Shown here: positions 19,829 through 32,183 of the stretch, piece by piece
Layout: every line of letters starts with the position of its first letter
How positions within the stretch are numbered: the first letter of the stretch is position 1
Source: Loripinus fragilis
Taxonomy: Eukaryota; Mollusca; Bivalvia; Lucinida; Lucinidae
NCBI GenBank assembly: GCA_964019695.1
Contig: OZ026526.1
Location: 10,125,254 to 10,189,253, forward strand
Length of the DNA stretch: 64,000 nt
Reading direction: 5' to 3'
Made by a program: the position numbers and the translations under genes
Notes under the pieces: generated by a model
Databases searched by the model: none
Told to the model about the DNA's origin: nothing
What the model saw: only the letters and a program-made list of their open reading frames with translations

Positions 19829-20848
19829 ATACGAGGGTTGTCCCAGAAAGTCGTAGACTTTTGTTATAACGCGAGACTGTGTATCAGGAATTCTCTGAAA
19901 TGTGTATGATGTTTTTATATACAATTCATAAACATTTTGTACAAATATTGATAGAATCACAGTTTAAATAACAAAGTTATGAACGTTTGCTTGACTGTGT
20001 GTCAGCGTGTGCGGAGCACGTCGCAAATTATTTTGCCTTATTTTCAGAGAGGGGTGGTCAAATGTTTTGACTATACTCCTTTTATATAAGCTCTAACTGT
20101 ATCAATATTGTGATCTGTTTGCTAAGTAAGTCTTCCTAGTTCAACTCATGACTTAATATTTAGTTTAGGTATGTTTAGCAAACAAACAAGCGCGATCTTT
20201 GAGAGTTCATACGAGAAAACATATTTATTATAAAATAACTGACAGCAAAATAACATGTGTTCAGTTAAAATGACGAAAAGGAGCGTGTTTTTCGGTATTA
20301 CTAAAATAGTATTGCATGAAATCCATTTTACGATACTAGTGACTACTCAGCCAATTAGTAAACAATAGAAGAACGTGATTTTAGGTGTTTAATTAGCCAA
20401 ATTATATTGAAAGTCTATTTTTTGCTCCGCACCGTTCTCATAACGTTTGTATTTTCTGAAAATAAAAATGTAGTAGGCATGATAAATCTTCTATAAAATC
20501 AATGCCAAAGGTGGGAAATGTTTCAAGTTTTCAACACTATACCTTGAGAAGTCCCGTGTTGAGGAGGTAATACAGTGTATGAAATATGACTGCGAAATTT
20601 AATTGAATGTACACTAATATTTGGACTAGATCAATTTTATTATAAAAAAAAATCGATGTGCTCCTCACACGCTGACACAAAGTCAAATAAAGGTTCATAG
20701 CATTGTTATCTAAACTTTAATTCCACCCATATTTGTGCAAAATGTTTATTTGATGTATATAAAAATATCATACAATTTTCATAGAATTCCTGACACACAG
20801 TCTCTTGTTATAACAAAAGTCTACGACTTTCTGGGACAACCCTCGTAT
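19829..20848. mobile_element. Mariner-like non-autonomous element with long inverted repeats
   Basis: ATACGAGGGTTGTCCCAGAA at the left is mirrored by TTCTGGGACAACCCTCGTAT at the right. The inverted repeats extend imperfectly for about 190 bp, including GTCGTAGACTTTTGTTATAAC, the CTGTGTGTCAG segment and the CAGCGTGTG segment. TA lies at the extreme ends. TIRs starting CGAGGGTTG are typical of mariner-class elements. No transposase frame is seen. Confidence 0.75.
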
Positions 20849-20889
20849 AACATGAAAAAAATTAAATAAGCACCAATACCATGTTTTAG

Positions 20890-20966
20890 CCAATTGGGCA
20901 TGAAGTATGAGACTTGAACAAGGGACCTCTTGATCTCAAGTCAAACATTGAGCCACTGAGCAACCT
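20890..20966 (-). pseudogene. tRNA-like sequence, probable SINE head
   Basis: On the minus strand the sequence has TTGCTCAGTGGCTCAATG (A-box-like) and TTGTTCAAGTCTC (B-box-like) with a possible anticodon arm between. The acceptor stem does not close well, so it is a tRNA relic or SINE head rather than a working tRNA. Confidence 0.4.
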
Positions 20967-21214
20967 GGCCCTCGGGTTATAAAACTTTTTTCACGCTAAA
21001 TTCAACTGAGCATGAAATTTAGACTGCTCCTAAAACTAAAATACCGACAAATAAAGAAGTTTCTTGCAAATAATTTAAGTCTCTCAGATGTTGCATTTAT
21101 CATGCTAATAAATGTTAAAATGCCAACAACTGTTGGCATTTTAACATTTATCAACAGGATAAATTTTGCGCTCAGCTGAGTTGAGCATGAAAAAAGTTTT
21201 ATAACCTCGGGGCC
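20967..21214. mobile_element. MITE-L copy
   Basis: GGCCCTCGGGTTATAAAACTT left, AAGTTTTATAACCTCGGGGCC right, centre ATGCCAACAACTGTTGGCAT. A more worn relative follows at 21221-21450. Confidence 0.75.
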
Positions 21215-21477
21215 AGGCCGCCAGATTATAAAACTGCTCATAAGGACTGGAAAAATAAAGATTTTTCCCTACTTAAAACATTCAGATGTTCTATTTATCC
21301 TGCTAATAAATGTTAAACAACCAACAATTTTATTTATCCTGCTAATACATGTTAAAATTCCAACAGTTATTGGCATTTTGACATTTATAAGCAGAATAAA
21401 TTTCATGCTCTGACAGTTGAGTGCCAAAAATGCTATAACTTCAAGACCAAAAAATACTGTATACTTTAAGGCTAAAA

Positions 21478-21850
21478 CTGTTGTATAATTTCCAAGGCCA
21501 GGGGAAGTGCACTGTTGTATAACTTCCAAGGTCAGGGGAAGTAAACTGCTGTATAACTTCCAAGGTCAGGGGAAATGTTCTGTTGTATAACTTCCAAGGC
21601 TGGGAAAGTGTACTGTTGTATAACTTCCAAGGCTAGGGGAAGTGTACTGCTGTATAACTTCCAAGGCCAGGGGAAGTGTACTGTTGTATAACTTCCAAGG
21701 CTAGGGGAAGTGTACTGTTGTATAACTTCCAAGGCCAGGGGAAATGTTCTGTTGTATAACTTCCAAGGCTGGGGAAAGTGTACTGTTGTATAACTTCCAA
21801 GGCCAGCGGAAGTGTACTGTTGTATAACTTCCAAGGTCAGAGGAAGTGTA
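21478..21850. repeat. 34-bp tandem repeat, about 11 units
   Basis: The unit is GTGTACTGTTGTATAACTTC then CAAGGCTAGGGGAA. Units differ mainly in GGCTAGG, GGCCAGG or GGTCAGA. The minus-strand frames of repeated LEVIQQ-type peptide are by-products. Confidence 0.85.
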
Positions 21851-22110
21851 TCGCACAAAAATAATGGGCATGATAATTGATAAACAGTGATCGCTCCTGA
21901 ACATTTCATTCTTCTTCAAACCTAGATTATAATCTATATATTTATACCTCTCTCTGTTAATGATATTTTCTATATAATAAGGGCTTTCTCTGGTTGCTAT
22001 CTACTCATGAAATAAAATTGAACATGGAAAAAAAAATATGTGTTTTGTTCTTGTACTCTTCCATTGCTAGCAGTGAGTTTTGCCATCTGCTGATAAGGCC
22101 AGATTTTTTT

Positions 22111-25053
22111 ATGCCCCCAACTTTGAAAAAGTTGAAGGGGCATATTGGTTTGGGCTTGTCCTTCCGTCCGTTACAAATTTAAGATAGGGCTTTGAAATTT
22201 CATAGATGGACTCAGCATCAAAAAATAGCTGACCAGTCTTTTTTTAATCTGGATTATCTCCCTTTGTGGAGTTATGCCCCTTTTAAAGGGTCATAATGAA
22301 ATTTTGTAATCAGGATATTTCAAAAACTATAACAGCTAGGAGCTTCAAACTTGGTCAGCTTTTAGAGGATAATGAGTAGATTACCTGGTGAAAATTTTAA
22401 AAAAATCATTTAAATTTTTTGGAGTTATTGCCCTTTGCAAATTTGGACACAGAAAACTTGATATCTCAAAAACCATTTCAGCTAGGAGCTTCAAATTTGG
22501 TCAGCTTATAGAAGATAATGAGTAGACCACTTGGTGAAAATTTTAAATTTTGAGCTAGAAAACTTGATTTCTCTAAAACCATTACAGCTAGGAGCTTCAA
22601 ACTTGATCAGCTTATAGAGGATAATGAGTAGACTACTTTGTGAAAATTAAAAAAAATATATTTTGGAGTTATTGCCCTTTGCAAATTATGTCTCCCCCCT
22701 TTAGGGTCGGGAGACATATTGTTTTTCCCTGTGCGTCTGTCTGTCTGTCCGTCTGTCTGTCTGTCTGTCACAAATCGTGTCCGCTCTATAACTTGAAAAC
22801 CGCTTAAGCTATATTCATGAAACTTTATACAACTATCAATCAGCATGAGATGATGTGCAGAGTGCAAGAATGGTAACTCTGCCTTTGATACTTTTGGAGT
22901 TATTTCCCTTTGAACATTGTGCATCACAAAAATCGTGTCCGCTCTAAAACTTGAAAACCACTTAAGCTATATTCACGAAACTTCATACAAATATCAATCA
23001 GCATGAGATGACGTGCAGAGTGCAAGAATGGTATCTCTGCCTTTTATACTTTTGGAGTTATTTCCCTTTGAAATTTGTGCATTACAAAAATCGTGTCCAC
23101 TCTATAACTTGAAAACCACTTAAGCTAAATTCACGAAACTTTATACAAAAATCAATCAGCATGAGATGATATGCAGAGTGCAAGAATGGTAACTCTGCCT
23201 TTTATACTTTTTGAGTTATTTCCCTTGGAACTTTGTGCATCACAAAAATCGTGTCCGCTCTATAACTTGAAAACGGCTTAAGCTATATTCACGAAACTTT
23301 ATACAAAAATTAATCTGCATGAGATGATATGCAGAGTGCAAGAATAGTAACTCTGCCTTTTATACTTTTTGAGTTATTTCCCTTGGAACTTTGTGCATCA
23401 CAAAAATCGTGTCCACTCTATAACTTGAAAACCGCTTAAGCTATATTCACGAAACTTTATACAAATATCAATCAGCATGAGATGACGTGCAGAGTGCAAG
23501 AATAGTAAATCTGCCTTCTATATTTTTTGAGTTATTTTCCTTGGAACTTTGTCCATCACAAAATCCATGTCCGCTCTATAAATTAAAAACCGCTTAAGCT
23601 ATATTCACGAAACTTTATACAAGTATCAATCAACATGAGTCGACGTGCAGAGTGCAAGAATAGTAACTGTGTCATTTATACTCTTTGAGTTATTTCCCTT
23701 GGAACTTTGTCAATCACAAAAACAATTATCTATGACTATTTTATACCAGGTTATGATTGTGCAATAGTTTACTACATTGACAGATATCTTTACTAGATAG
23801 GAGCTGATTGTCTGCATGAAACAACTAGAATTTCCATTAGAAATTGTATTTAATGTTTCTGTTTGAAAGTGTATTTAATGACTCATGCTTTTGACTTCAA
23901 AAGGGGGGAGACATCTGTTTTTTCGTGGAAAAAAAATTCTAGTTTTGACCTAGAAAAACTTGATTTCTCAAAAACCGTAACAGCTAGGAGCTTCAAACTT
24001 GGTCAGCTTATAGAGGATAATGAGTAGACTACTTTGTGAAAATTAAAAAAAATCATTTTAATATTTTGAGTTATTGCCCTTTGCAAATTTTGACCTAGAA
24101 AACTTGATTTCTCTAAAACCATTACAGCTAGGAGCTTCAAACTTGATCAGCTTATAGAGGATAAGGAGTAGACCACTTGTTGAAAAAAAAAATCATTTCA
24201 TATTTATTTTTGAGTTATTGTCCTTTGCAAATTTTGACCTAGAAAACTTGATTTCTCAAAAACCGTAACAGCTAGGAGCTTCAAACTTGGTCAGCTTATA
24301 GAGGATAATGAGTAGTCTACTTTGTGAAAATTAAATAAAAAATCATTTTAATATTTTGAGTTATTGCCCTTTGCAAATTTTGACCTAGAAAACTTGATTT
24401 CTCTAAAGCCATTACAGCTAGGAGCTTCAAACTTGATCAGCTTATAGAGGATACGAGTAGACCACTTGTTGAAAATATAAAGAAATCATTTTATTTTTTT
24501 TAGTTATTGTCCCTTGCAAACGTTGACCTAGAAAACTTGATTTCTCAAAAACCGTTACAGCTAGGAGCTTCAAACTTGGTCAGCTTATAGAGGATAATGA
24601 GTAGACTATTTGTGAAAATATAAAAAAAATCATCTTAATTTTTTGAGTTATTGCCCTTTGCAAATGTCGACAAAAAAAACTTGATATCTCAAAAAAACGT
24701 TACAGCTAGGAGCTTAAAAATTGGACAGCTGAATGAGTGGATTGCCTGATTTCTCAAAAACCGTTACAGCTAGGAGCTCCAAAGTTGGACAGCTGATGGA
24801 AGGTAATGAGTGCATTACTGGTAAAAATATTTTTTTTAAAAATCTAATTTTTTTAGTTATCGTCTTTGCATTTTTTTGAGTTAATTCCCTTTACAAATTT
24901 GGACATCGAAAACTTCCAATAAAGATATCTCGAAAACTATTACAGCTAGTTGCCTCAGATTTGGTCAGCTGATTCCGAAGGAGGTTGGTGAATAGATTAC
25001 CTGGTGAACAGGATGGTGGACAAGCTAATGTGTTTCGTAAACACAATTTCTAG
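22111..25053 (+). mobile_element. Pearl/Helitron-like element with tandem core repeats
   Basis: Begins with a hairpin, ATGCCCCCAACTTTG / AAAGTTGAAGGGGCAT, followed by ATTGGTTTGGGC, and ends ATTTCTAG. The body is made of units of about 160 bp carrying AACCATTACAGCTAGGAGCT, GGTCAGCTTATAGAGGATAA and TTATTGCCCTTTGCAAATTT, roughly ten in number. A related but distinct element is inserted at 22688-23942. The layout resembles the bivalve pearl family, considered non-autonomous Helitron relatives; the CTAG end fits, but the TC start does not clearly. Confidence 0.65.
22688..23942 (+). mobile_element. Second pearl-like element nested in the first
   Basis: Starts with the hairpin ATGTCTCCCCCC / GGGAGACAT and ATTGTTTTTCCCTG, then a CTGTCTGTCTGTCCGTCTGT microsatellite, six or seven units of about 155 bp (ATCGTGTCCGCTCTATAACT, AATCAGCATGAGATGACGTG, GTGCAAGAATGGTAACTCTG), and ends with GGGGGGAGACAT and AATTCTAG. 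The interrupted host unit resumes at TTTTGACCTAG, so the order of insertion is clear. Confidence 0.7.
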
Positions 25054-25055
25054 TA

Positions 25056-25457
25056 TTATTAGTTGATTTACAAATCCTCCCACTGTAATTTTCCGAAAAG
25101 TAGAAAAAAAATCTAAAAAAAATATTTTATCCGCCGACTCTTAATATTATTTGTTTCGTTGAAAAAATAATACAAATTTTGAGGCTCTGTTTGTTCATTT
25201 TGAGAGTGACACTATTAAAAGTGATTGTCCTGTCCAGATTTTCAGGAAAATTATAAAATATTTAAATATTTATTACAGACTTTTGGTTTACCTATTACTA
25301 GTTTTACTGTTTCTTTAGATATTAAAAAAAAACTCCGAAAATATTATAAAAAGAAAAAAAAAGCTCTGAAAATGACCACTCAGAGCTTTTTTATTTATTT
25401 TTTTTTTCGTCCCCGATCCTAAATCTGAAAAAAAAAATCCCGTAAATCAACTAATAA
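25056..25457. mobile_element. MITE with TATTAGTTGATTTAC ends
   Basis: TATTAGTTGATTTACAAATC at the left is mirrored by GTAAATCAACTAATA at the right. The internal sequence is very A/T-rich, with a hairpin around AAAGCTCTGAAAATGACC / CAGAGCTTTTTT. The open frame inside is a low-complexity artefact. Confidence 0.65.
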
Positions 25458-25461
25458 AGAA

Positions 25462-25663
25462 ATTCTGGCCTAACCTTTGCAAACAGTTTAAATGGTTACC
25501 CTAGACCAAGACTGACAGGACGTAAGTTTAGATCTGGGGCAAACCGTTTGACATTCTGAAAATTTTCCTGGAATATTTTTTTTAAAAAGTTTATTTTGAG
25601 AATGTCAGCATATGACAACATTGAACAAAAACATAAAAAAATTACCCAGCATGCAGAGTTAAT
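25462..25663 (+). mobile_element. MITE-D copy, worn
   Basis: Contains TTTGCAAACAGTTTAAATGG, GGGGCAAACCGTTTGAC and the right end CATGCAGAGTTAA. Confidence 0.55.
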
Positions 25664-25919
25664 AGTCAATACCATATGCGCCTTGACGTGAGAAAACCTG
25701 TTTTCATTGGTTTGCAAACAACAAAAGTGCAAACCAGCCTGCACATCCACGCAGTCTGATCAGCACCTTTGTTATTCGCTTACTGAAAAGTATCATCTGT
25801 AAACTGTATACAGGTGAAATTTCAATGTTCTAGCTAGTCTCTGTAGCTGAGAAGATTGGTTCAAAACTTGCTTTGGCGGAAACCCCAGACAGGTTATCTC
25901 ACGACGAGGCCTATATTTA
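25664..25919. other. Non-coding stretch before the satellite
   Basis: It holds a fragment with CAAACCAGCCTGCACATCCACG and CAGTCTGATCAGCACCTTTG, which resembles the MITE-A centre. No gene is seen. Confidence 0.4.
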
Positions 25920-28900
25920 TCCTAAATGTTTGGACATCTTGAATTCTCTTGATACTTACAAAATGTGAACAAGTCCATATTTGGACATCTTGAATACTCC
26001 AGATACTTATAAGATGTGAACAAGTCCATGTTTGGACATCTTGAATACTCCTGATACTTATAAAATATGAACAAGTCCAGGTTTTGACATCTTGAATACT
26101 CCTGATACTTATAAGATGTGAACAAGTCCATTTTTTGGCATCTTGAATACTCCTGATACTTATAAAATGTGAACAAGTTCATATTTGTACATCTTGAATA
26201 CTCTTGATACTTATAAAACTTGAACAAGTCCCTATTTGGACATCTTGAAAACCCTTGATACATATAAAAACTTGAACAAGTCCATATTTGGACATCTTGA
26301 ATACTCCTTAATTTTCCCAAACTTTAAATATCGGTGATCCCTATAAAATTTGAACCAGTTCATATGTGGATTTCTTGAATACCCATGATTCACATAAGAC
26401 TTAAACAAGTCCATATATGGACATCAGGAATACTCCTGATATTATAAGATGTGAACAAATCAATATTTGGACATCTTGAATGCTCTTGATACTTATAAAA
26501 TATAAACAAGTCCATATTTGGACATCTTGAATATCCCTGATACTTATAAGATGTGAACAAATCCATATTTGGACATCTTCAATACTCCTGATACTTATAA
26601 GATGTGAACAAATCCATATTTGGACATCTTGAATACTCTCGATACTTATAAAATGTGAACAAGTTCATGTTTGGACATTTTGAATACTCCTGATACTTAT
26701 AAATGTGAACAAATCGATTATTGCACATCTTGAATATTCCTGATACTTATAAATTGTGAACAAGTCCATATTTGGACATCTAGAATGCTCCTTATACTTA
26801 TAAAATGTGAACAAGTCGATATTTGTACACCTTGAATACTCATGATACTTAAAAGATGTGAACAAATCCATTATTGGACATCTTTAACACTCTTGATACT
26901 TATAAAATGTGAACAAGTCCAAAATTTGGACATCTTGAATACTCTTGATACTTATAAAATGTGACCCAGTCCATATTTGAACATCTTGAATTCTCCTGAT
27001 ACTTAAAAAATATGAACAAGTCAATGTTTGGACATCTTGAATACTCTAGATACTTATGAAATGCGAACAAGTCTATGTTTGGACATCTTGAATACTCCTG
27101 ATGCGTATAAAATGTGAACAAGTCCATATTTGGACATCTTGAATACTCCTGACACTAATATGATGTGAAAAAATCCATTATTGGACATCTTGAATACTCC
27201 TGATGCTTATAAAATGTGAACGATTCCATATATCGACATCTTGAATTTTCTTCATACTTATAAAATGTGACCAAGTCCATATTTGGACATCTTGAATAAT
27301 CCTGATACTTATAAAATGTGAACAAGTCAATGTTTGGACATCTTGAATACTCCTGATACTTATAAGATGTGAACAAGTCCATATTTTGACATCTTCAATA
27401 CTCTTGATACTTATAAAATGCGAACAAGTCTATGTTTGGACATATTGAATACTCCTGATGCTTATAAAATGTGAACAAGTCCATATTTTGACATCTTCAA
27501 TACTCCTGATACTAATAAGATGTGAAAAAATCCATTATTGGACTTCTTGAATACTCCTGATGCTTATAAAATGTGAACGATTCCATATATCGACATCTTG
27601 AATACTCTTGATACTTACAAAATGTGACCAAGTCCATATTTGGACATCTTGAATTCTCCTGATACTTATAAAATGTGAACAAGTCAATGTTTGGACATCT
27701 TTTATACTCCTGATACTTATAAGATGTGAACAAGTCCATATTTTGACATCTTCAATACTCTTGATACTTATAAAATGCGAACAAGTCTATGTTTGGACAT
27801 CTTGAATACTCCTGATGCTTATAAAATGTGAACAAGTCCATATTTTGACATCTTCAATACTCCTGATACTAATAAGATGTGAAATATCCATTATTGGACT
27901 TCTTGAATACTCCTGATGCTTATAAAATGTGAACAAATCCATATGTGGACATCTTGAATACTCCTGATACTTATAAAATGTGAACAAGTCCATATTTGGA
28001 CATCTTAAATACTCCTGATACTTAAAAGATGTAAACAAGTCCATATTTTGACATCTTGAATACTCTTGATACTTATAAAACGTGAACAAGTCCATGTTTT
28101 AACATTTTGAATACTCATGATACTTATAAGATATGCACAAGTCCATATTTTGACATCTTCAATACTCCTGATACTTATAAGATGTGAACAAGTCCATATT
28201 TTGACATCTTCAATACTCCTGATACTTATAAAATGTGAACAAGTCCATATATGGACATCTTGAATACTCCTGATACTTATAAGATGTGAACAAGTCCATA
28301 TTTTGACATCTTCAATACTCTTGATACTTATAAAATGCGAACAAGTCTATGTTTGGACATCTTGAATACTCCTGATGCTTATAAAATGTGAACAAGTCCA
28401 TATTTTGACATCTTCAATACTCCTGATACTAATAAGATGTGAAATATCCATTATTGGACTTCTTGAATACTCCTGATGCTTATAAAATGTGAACAAATCC
28501 ATATGTGGACATCTTGAATACTCCTGATACTTATAAAATGTGAACAAGTCCATATTTGGACATCTTAAATACTCATGATACTTAAAAGATGTAAACAAGT
28601 CCATATTTTGACATCTTGAATACTCTTGATACTTATAAAACGTGAACAAGTCCATGTTTTAACATTTTGAATACTCATGATACTTATAAGATATGCACAA
28701 GTCCATATTTTGACATCTTCAATACTCCTGATACTTATAAAATGTGAACAAGTCCATATATGGACATCTTGAATACTCCTGATACTTATAAAATATGAAC
28801 AAGTCCATCCTGAATACATACATATAAAACTTGAGCCAGTCATTGTATGGACATCTTCAATACTCCTGATACTTACTAAATGTGAACAAGTCCATATTTG

Positions 28901-29157
28901 GACACCTTGAATACTCAAGATACTTATAAAATGTGAACAAGGCCATATTTGGACATCTTGAATACCCCTGATACTTATAAAATGCGAACAAGTCCATATA
29001 TGGACATCTTGAATACTCCCGATACATATAAAATGCGAACAAGTCCATCTTGAATACATACATATAAAACTTGAACAAGTCCACAAATGGACATCTTGAA
29101 TACCCTTGATACTTATAGAACTTGAATACAAATCCATATTTTGAAATTTAGAATACT
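25920..29157. repeat. 51-bp satellite array, left block, about 63 units
   Basis: The unit reads CATCTTGAATACTCCTGATA, then CTTATAAAATGTGAACAAGT, then CCATATTTGGA. Since 51 is a multiple of three, long minus-strand frames arise as a 17-residue repeat (MDLFTFYKYQEYSRCPN type). Higher-order structure is visible: 27787-28095 recurs at 28347-28655 (shift 560, about 11 units) and 27155-27382 recurs at 27512-27739 (shift 357, 7 units). The block ends at the transposon at 29161. Confidence 0.92.
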
Positions 29158-29160
29158 TAC

Positions 29161-30478
29161 TACAGGGTGTCCAAAAAACGATAACACTTTGAAAACGCTA
29201 TAACTTTTTTGTTTTTAAAGTTAATACTTCCATATTTTACATTAGCATACTCAAACTTCATTTATACATATGTTTGAGACTCATTTTTTTGTTCATTACC
29301 TAATATCCACAATGACCACTATTTTTAACAATGACCGATTCTAGGCGTTTTGGCATACTGTGCAAAAGGGATTTGATACAGTCAATAGTGATTTCCCGCC
29401 ATGCCTTTCTGATTCGTTTTTTTAGTTCATCCAATGTCTGAGGCTCTGGGTCACAGTACACTTTTGCGTTTAGAATGCTGAAGAGGTTTTCCATTGGGTT
29501 TAAATCGGGACTATTTCCCGGCCAATCATCTTCATTTATAAAGTTTGGCAGGTTTTGAAGACACCAATCCTGTGCGTGTTTAGAGGTGTGGGCAGGGGCA
29601 CCATCTTGTTGAAATGTGAATCGCCTTTTATTTACTACCATTTTATTAGTTGTTGCTTCATTAGTTCTCTTTGATCTTTTTAACAAGGATTTAACTTCCT
29701 TTTCCAGAATGTCTTCAACATAATGCTCCGCGTCAACCGTTTGTCCCTGGGGCATAATATGGATTGCTGAAAGTCCACTTGCTGACATTGCCCCCCAGAT
29801 ATTTACATACGCACTCTTTTTAACCGTTTTGGCAACAGGAACTTTATCTTCTTGGCTTCCCCAAACAATGTCAATTTTTCTATTTTGTTCATAAAACAAA
29901 TACATTGGTGATTCGTCACTAAACACATAGTCTTCCCATTCTTTTTCAGACAAATCTTGGTATTTCTTTACAAATCGAAGTCTATTTTTACGCTGTTTTC
30001 TGTAAGAAGTGGCTGGCGTTTCCTTTTGTATGCTTTGAATCCCAAATTCTTTTTTAGATAATTATGCACAGTATATTTACACACAGCTAGTCCTGAATGT
30101 TTTAGCTTTCTACTGAGTTTTCTTGTAGATTGATGGCGCTTGTACTTAGACTTTTCAAGGGTAGTTAGAATTTTACTTGAAATTTTAGAAGGTCTTCCGC
30201 TGCCTTTTTTCCTCTCAAATGTCCCATTCTCACCACGTTTTGACCACTTCTGGACAAAAAAACTTGATTTTCCAATGAGCTGAGCAGTGTCTCTCACAGA
30301 ATATCCCTGTTTTATCAATATATAAGCTTGAAATCTTTTAGACACTGCTTCTACTTTATTGCTGTCCATCTTTTGACTTTTAGCAAACCAGACGCACAGG
30401 AAATGACATCATTTTTCAATTATGACATCATTTCCTGTAAAATGACGTCACTTCCTGTTAAAGCGCCATCTAGCCATG
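29161..30478 (-). mobile_element. Tc1/mariner-class DD37E transposon inside the satellite
   Basis: A transposon in minus orientation interrupts the 51-bp array. The left border reads TACAGGGTGTCCAAAAAACG, a typical Tc1/mariner-type end next to TA. The matching inverted copy is not found near the right border (about 30478), where repeated ATGACATCATTT words occur instead, so the 5' end of the element seems truncated or rearranged. The transposase is frameshifted. Confidence 0.8.
29300..30369 (-). pseudogene. Tc1/IS630-superfamily transposase, one frameshift
   Basis: Two minus-strand frames make up one transposase. The N-terminal part (29968-30369, 133 codons, ATG at 30369) is a helix-turn-helix DNA-binding region (QGYSVRDTAQLIGKS, GSGRPSKIS). 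The C-terminal part (29300-29953) is the DDE catalytic domain: FSDES (first Asp), QQDGAPAHTS (second Asp) and DLNPMEN (Glu). I count 37 residues between the second Asp and the Glu, which is a DD37E type. The parts are separated by loss of one A in an A-run near 29978-29983, after which the first frame meets a stop within a few codons. The catalytic residues survive, so decay is recent. The second part has no ATG at its start; it begins at a TTG codon within the old reading frame. Confidence 0.88.
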
Positions 30479-31300
30479 GTACTTATACATTGTAAAACGT
30501 GAGCAAGTCCATATTTGGACATATTGACTGAATCCATCCCTGAATCTTAAAAACGTGAACAAGTACATTGTATTTGGCCATCATGAATAATCCTGGTACT
30601 TATAAAACTTGAACAAGTTCATATTATGACATTTTGAATCCTCCTGATGCTTATAATATGTGAACAAGTCCATATTTGGACATCTTGAATACCTCTGAAT
30701 GTTAGAAAACGTAAACAAGTCCATATTTGAACATCTTAGATACCCTTAATCTAATCAAAACTTGAACAAGACCATTTTGGACATCTTTAATACTATTGAT
30801 ACTTATTAAACTTGAACAAATCCATATTTTGACATCTTAAATACCCCTTGAATCTTTTAAAACTTGAACAAGTCCATTTTTAAACCATGGCTATGAATAC
30901 TTATAAAACTTGAGTTCTTCCACATTTGGACATCTTGCATGCCAGACATTTATATAAAATTTGAACATTTCCATATTTGGACATCATGAATACTCTGGAT
31001 GCTTATAAAACTTGAACAAGTCCATTTTTGACACCATTAATACTAAGGATACTTATAAAACTTGAAATATTCCGTATTTGGACATCTTGCATATGTCCGA
31101 TATTTATAGACCATGAGCACGTCCATATTAGGACATCTTGAATACCCCTGATACATACAAAACTTGAACAAGTCAATAATATGCAAGATTCTAATAAAAC
31201 TTGAACAAATACCTAGTCGGACATCTTGAATACGCCAGATACTTATAAAACTTTAATAAGTCCATATTTGGACATCTTAAATAGCTTGAGCATCTTGCTT
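30479..31300. repeat. 51-bp satellite array, right block, about 16 units
   Basis: The same satellite unit continues after the transposon, but units are more diverged, for example AACTTGAACAAGTCCATATT and variable spacings. This is typical of the edge of a tandem array. Confidence 0.8.
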
Positions 31301-31967
31301 AGCTAGAGTATTGAAATATTGAAATACCAACGTCGGGCCTGACCTGGGTCCAATCTGTTTGAAAAAGGCTATGAGTAGACGGCACTAGTAGCAATGAGTT
31401 AGCCGTGTCATTGACCTATTGACAATTTTTATAAAAAAAAAATGCTCATCCATCCAACTTCTCCATCCACGTCGCTTTAAAAGCCGACAGTAGTAGAAGT
31501 GATATTCCCTTCCACGTTACGTTGGCATCTTTTATCGGTTGTCATTCTACCAACTTTTAACCAGATGTATACTTAATAAAATAGCACAATTAGACTTTCA
31601 AATGGAGTATGTATTACTTAATTTAATTATCTTCAAATTCTATTGATCTTTGTTTAAATGCACTTAAACCATCCCTCGAATTGTAATCGAAGTTTTAAAG
31701 GTGATGCTACAATACACTCTTAAGTTATCAATTAGTCGAAGTGTTTTATTACTTGTAATAAATGCGTGTAGTGGTTTTGGTGTTGATTTAATCATTTCTG
31801 CTCTTTGAGTCACTATTTTTATAAGAACCAAAACTATGAAAACCTGGAAGGGACAATGGATGTGAGTTTAACCTACGCCTATGTAACACTTAAACAAAAG
31901 CGATGAAACGAGACGAAACGGAAACAACGAAACGACTGGCTAGAATTTCTGCTGGTACATTTGCTTC
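31301..31967. other. Non-coding stretch
   Basis: A short MITE-D fragment lies at 31340-31402 (GGGCCTGACCTGGGTCCAATC, GTAGACGGCACTAG). The rest has no recognised feature. Confidence 0.45.
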
Positions 31968-32183
31968 TTAACCCATTTAAGCCGAATGGAATTTCCCACT
32001 CTTCTCAATTGGACGAGTCCATTTCCGTTTAAAGGGTTGCTGGGTAGTATTTTTCATTTTTGTTCAAATTTTAAAGGAGACTTCTGTAAGCAAACAGTGA
32101 AGAACCTGATAAGACGCCGCATTTTGCGGCGTCTGATCTGGTTTTGTACTGTTTGTCAATGTCCCACAAAAAATATGGGTTAA
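31968..32183 (+). mobile_element. MITE-I copy
   Basis: TTAACCCATTTAAGCCGAAT start and ATGGGTTAA end. The centre is GACGCCGCATTTTGCGGCGTC, a strong hairpin with GATCTGG on its right side, followed by TGTACTGTTTGTC. Confidence 0.75.

Noticed and set aside
21478..21909. Minus-strand ORFs with repeated LEVIQQYTS peptide
   Set aside because: A by-product of the 34-bp tandem repeat; no independent coding evidence.
25922..29137. Long minus-strand open frames coding a 17-residue repeat (MDLFTFYKYQEYSRC type)
   Set aside because: They follow from a 51-bp satellite unit whose length is a multiple of three. Frames break wherever a unit has an indel and no promoter or splice context is seen.
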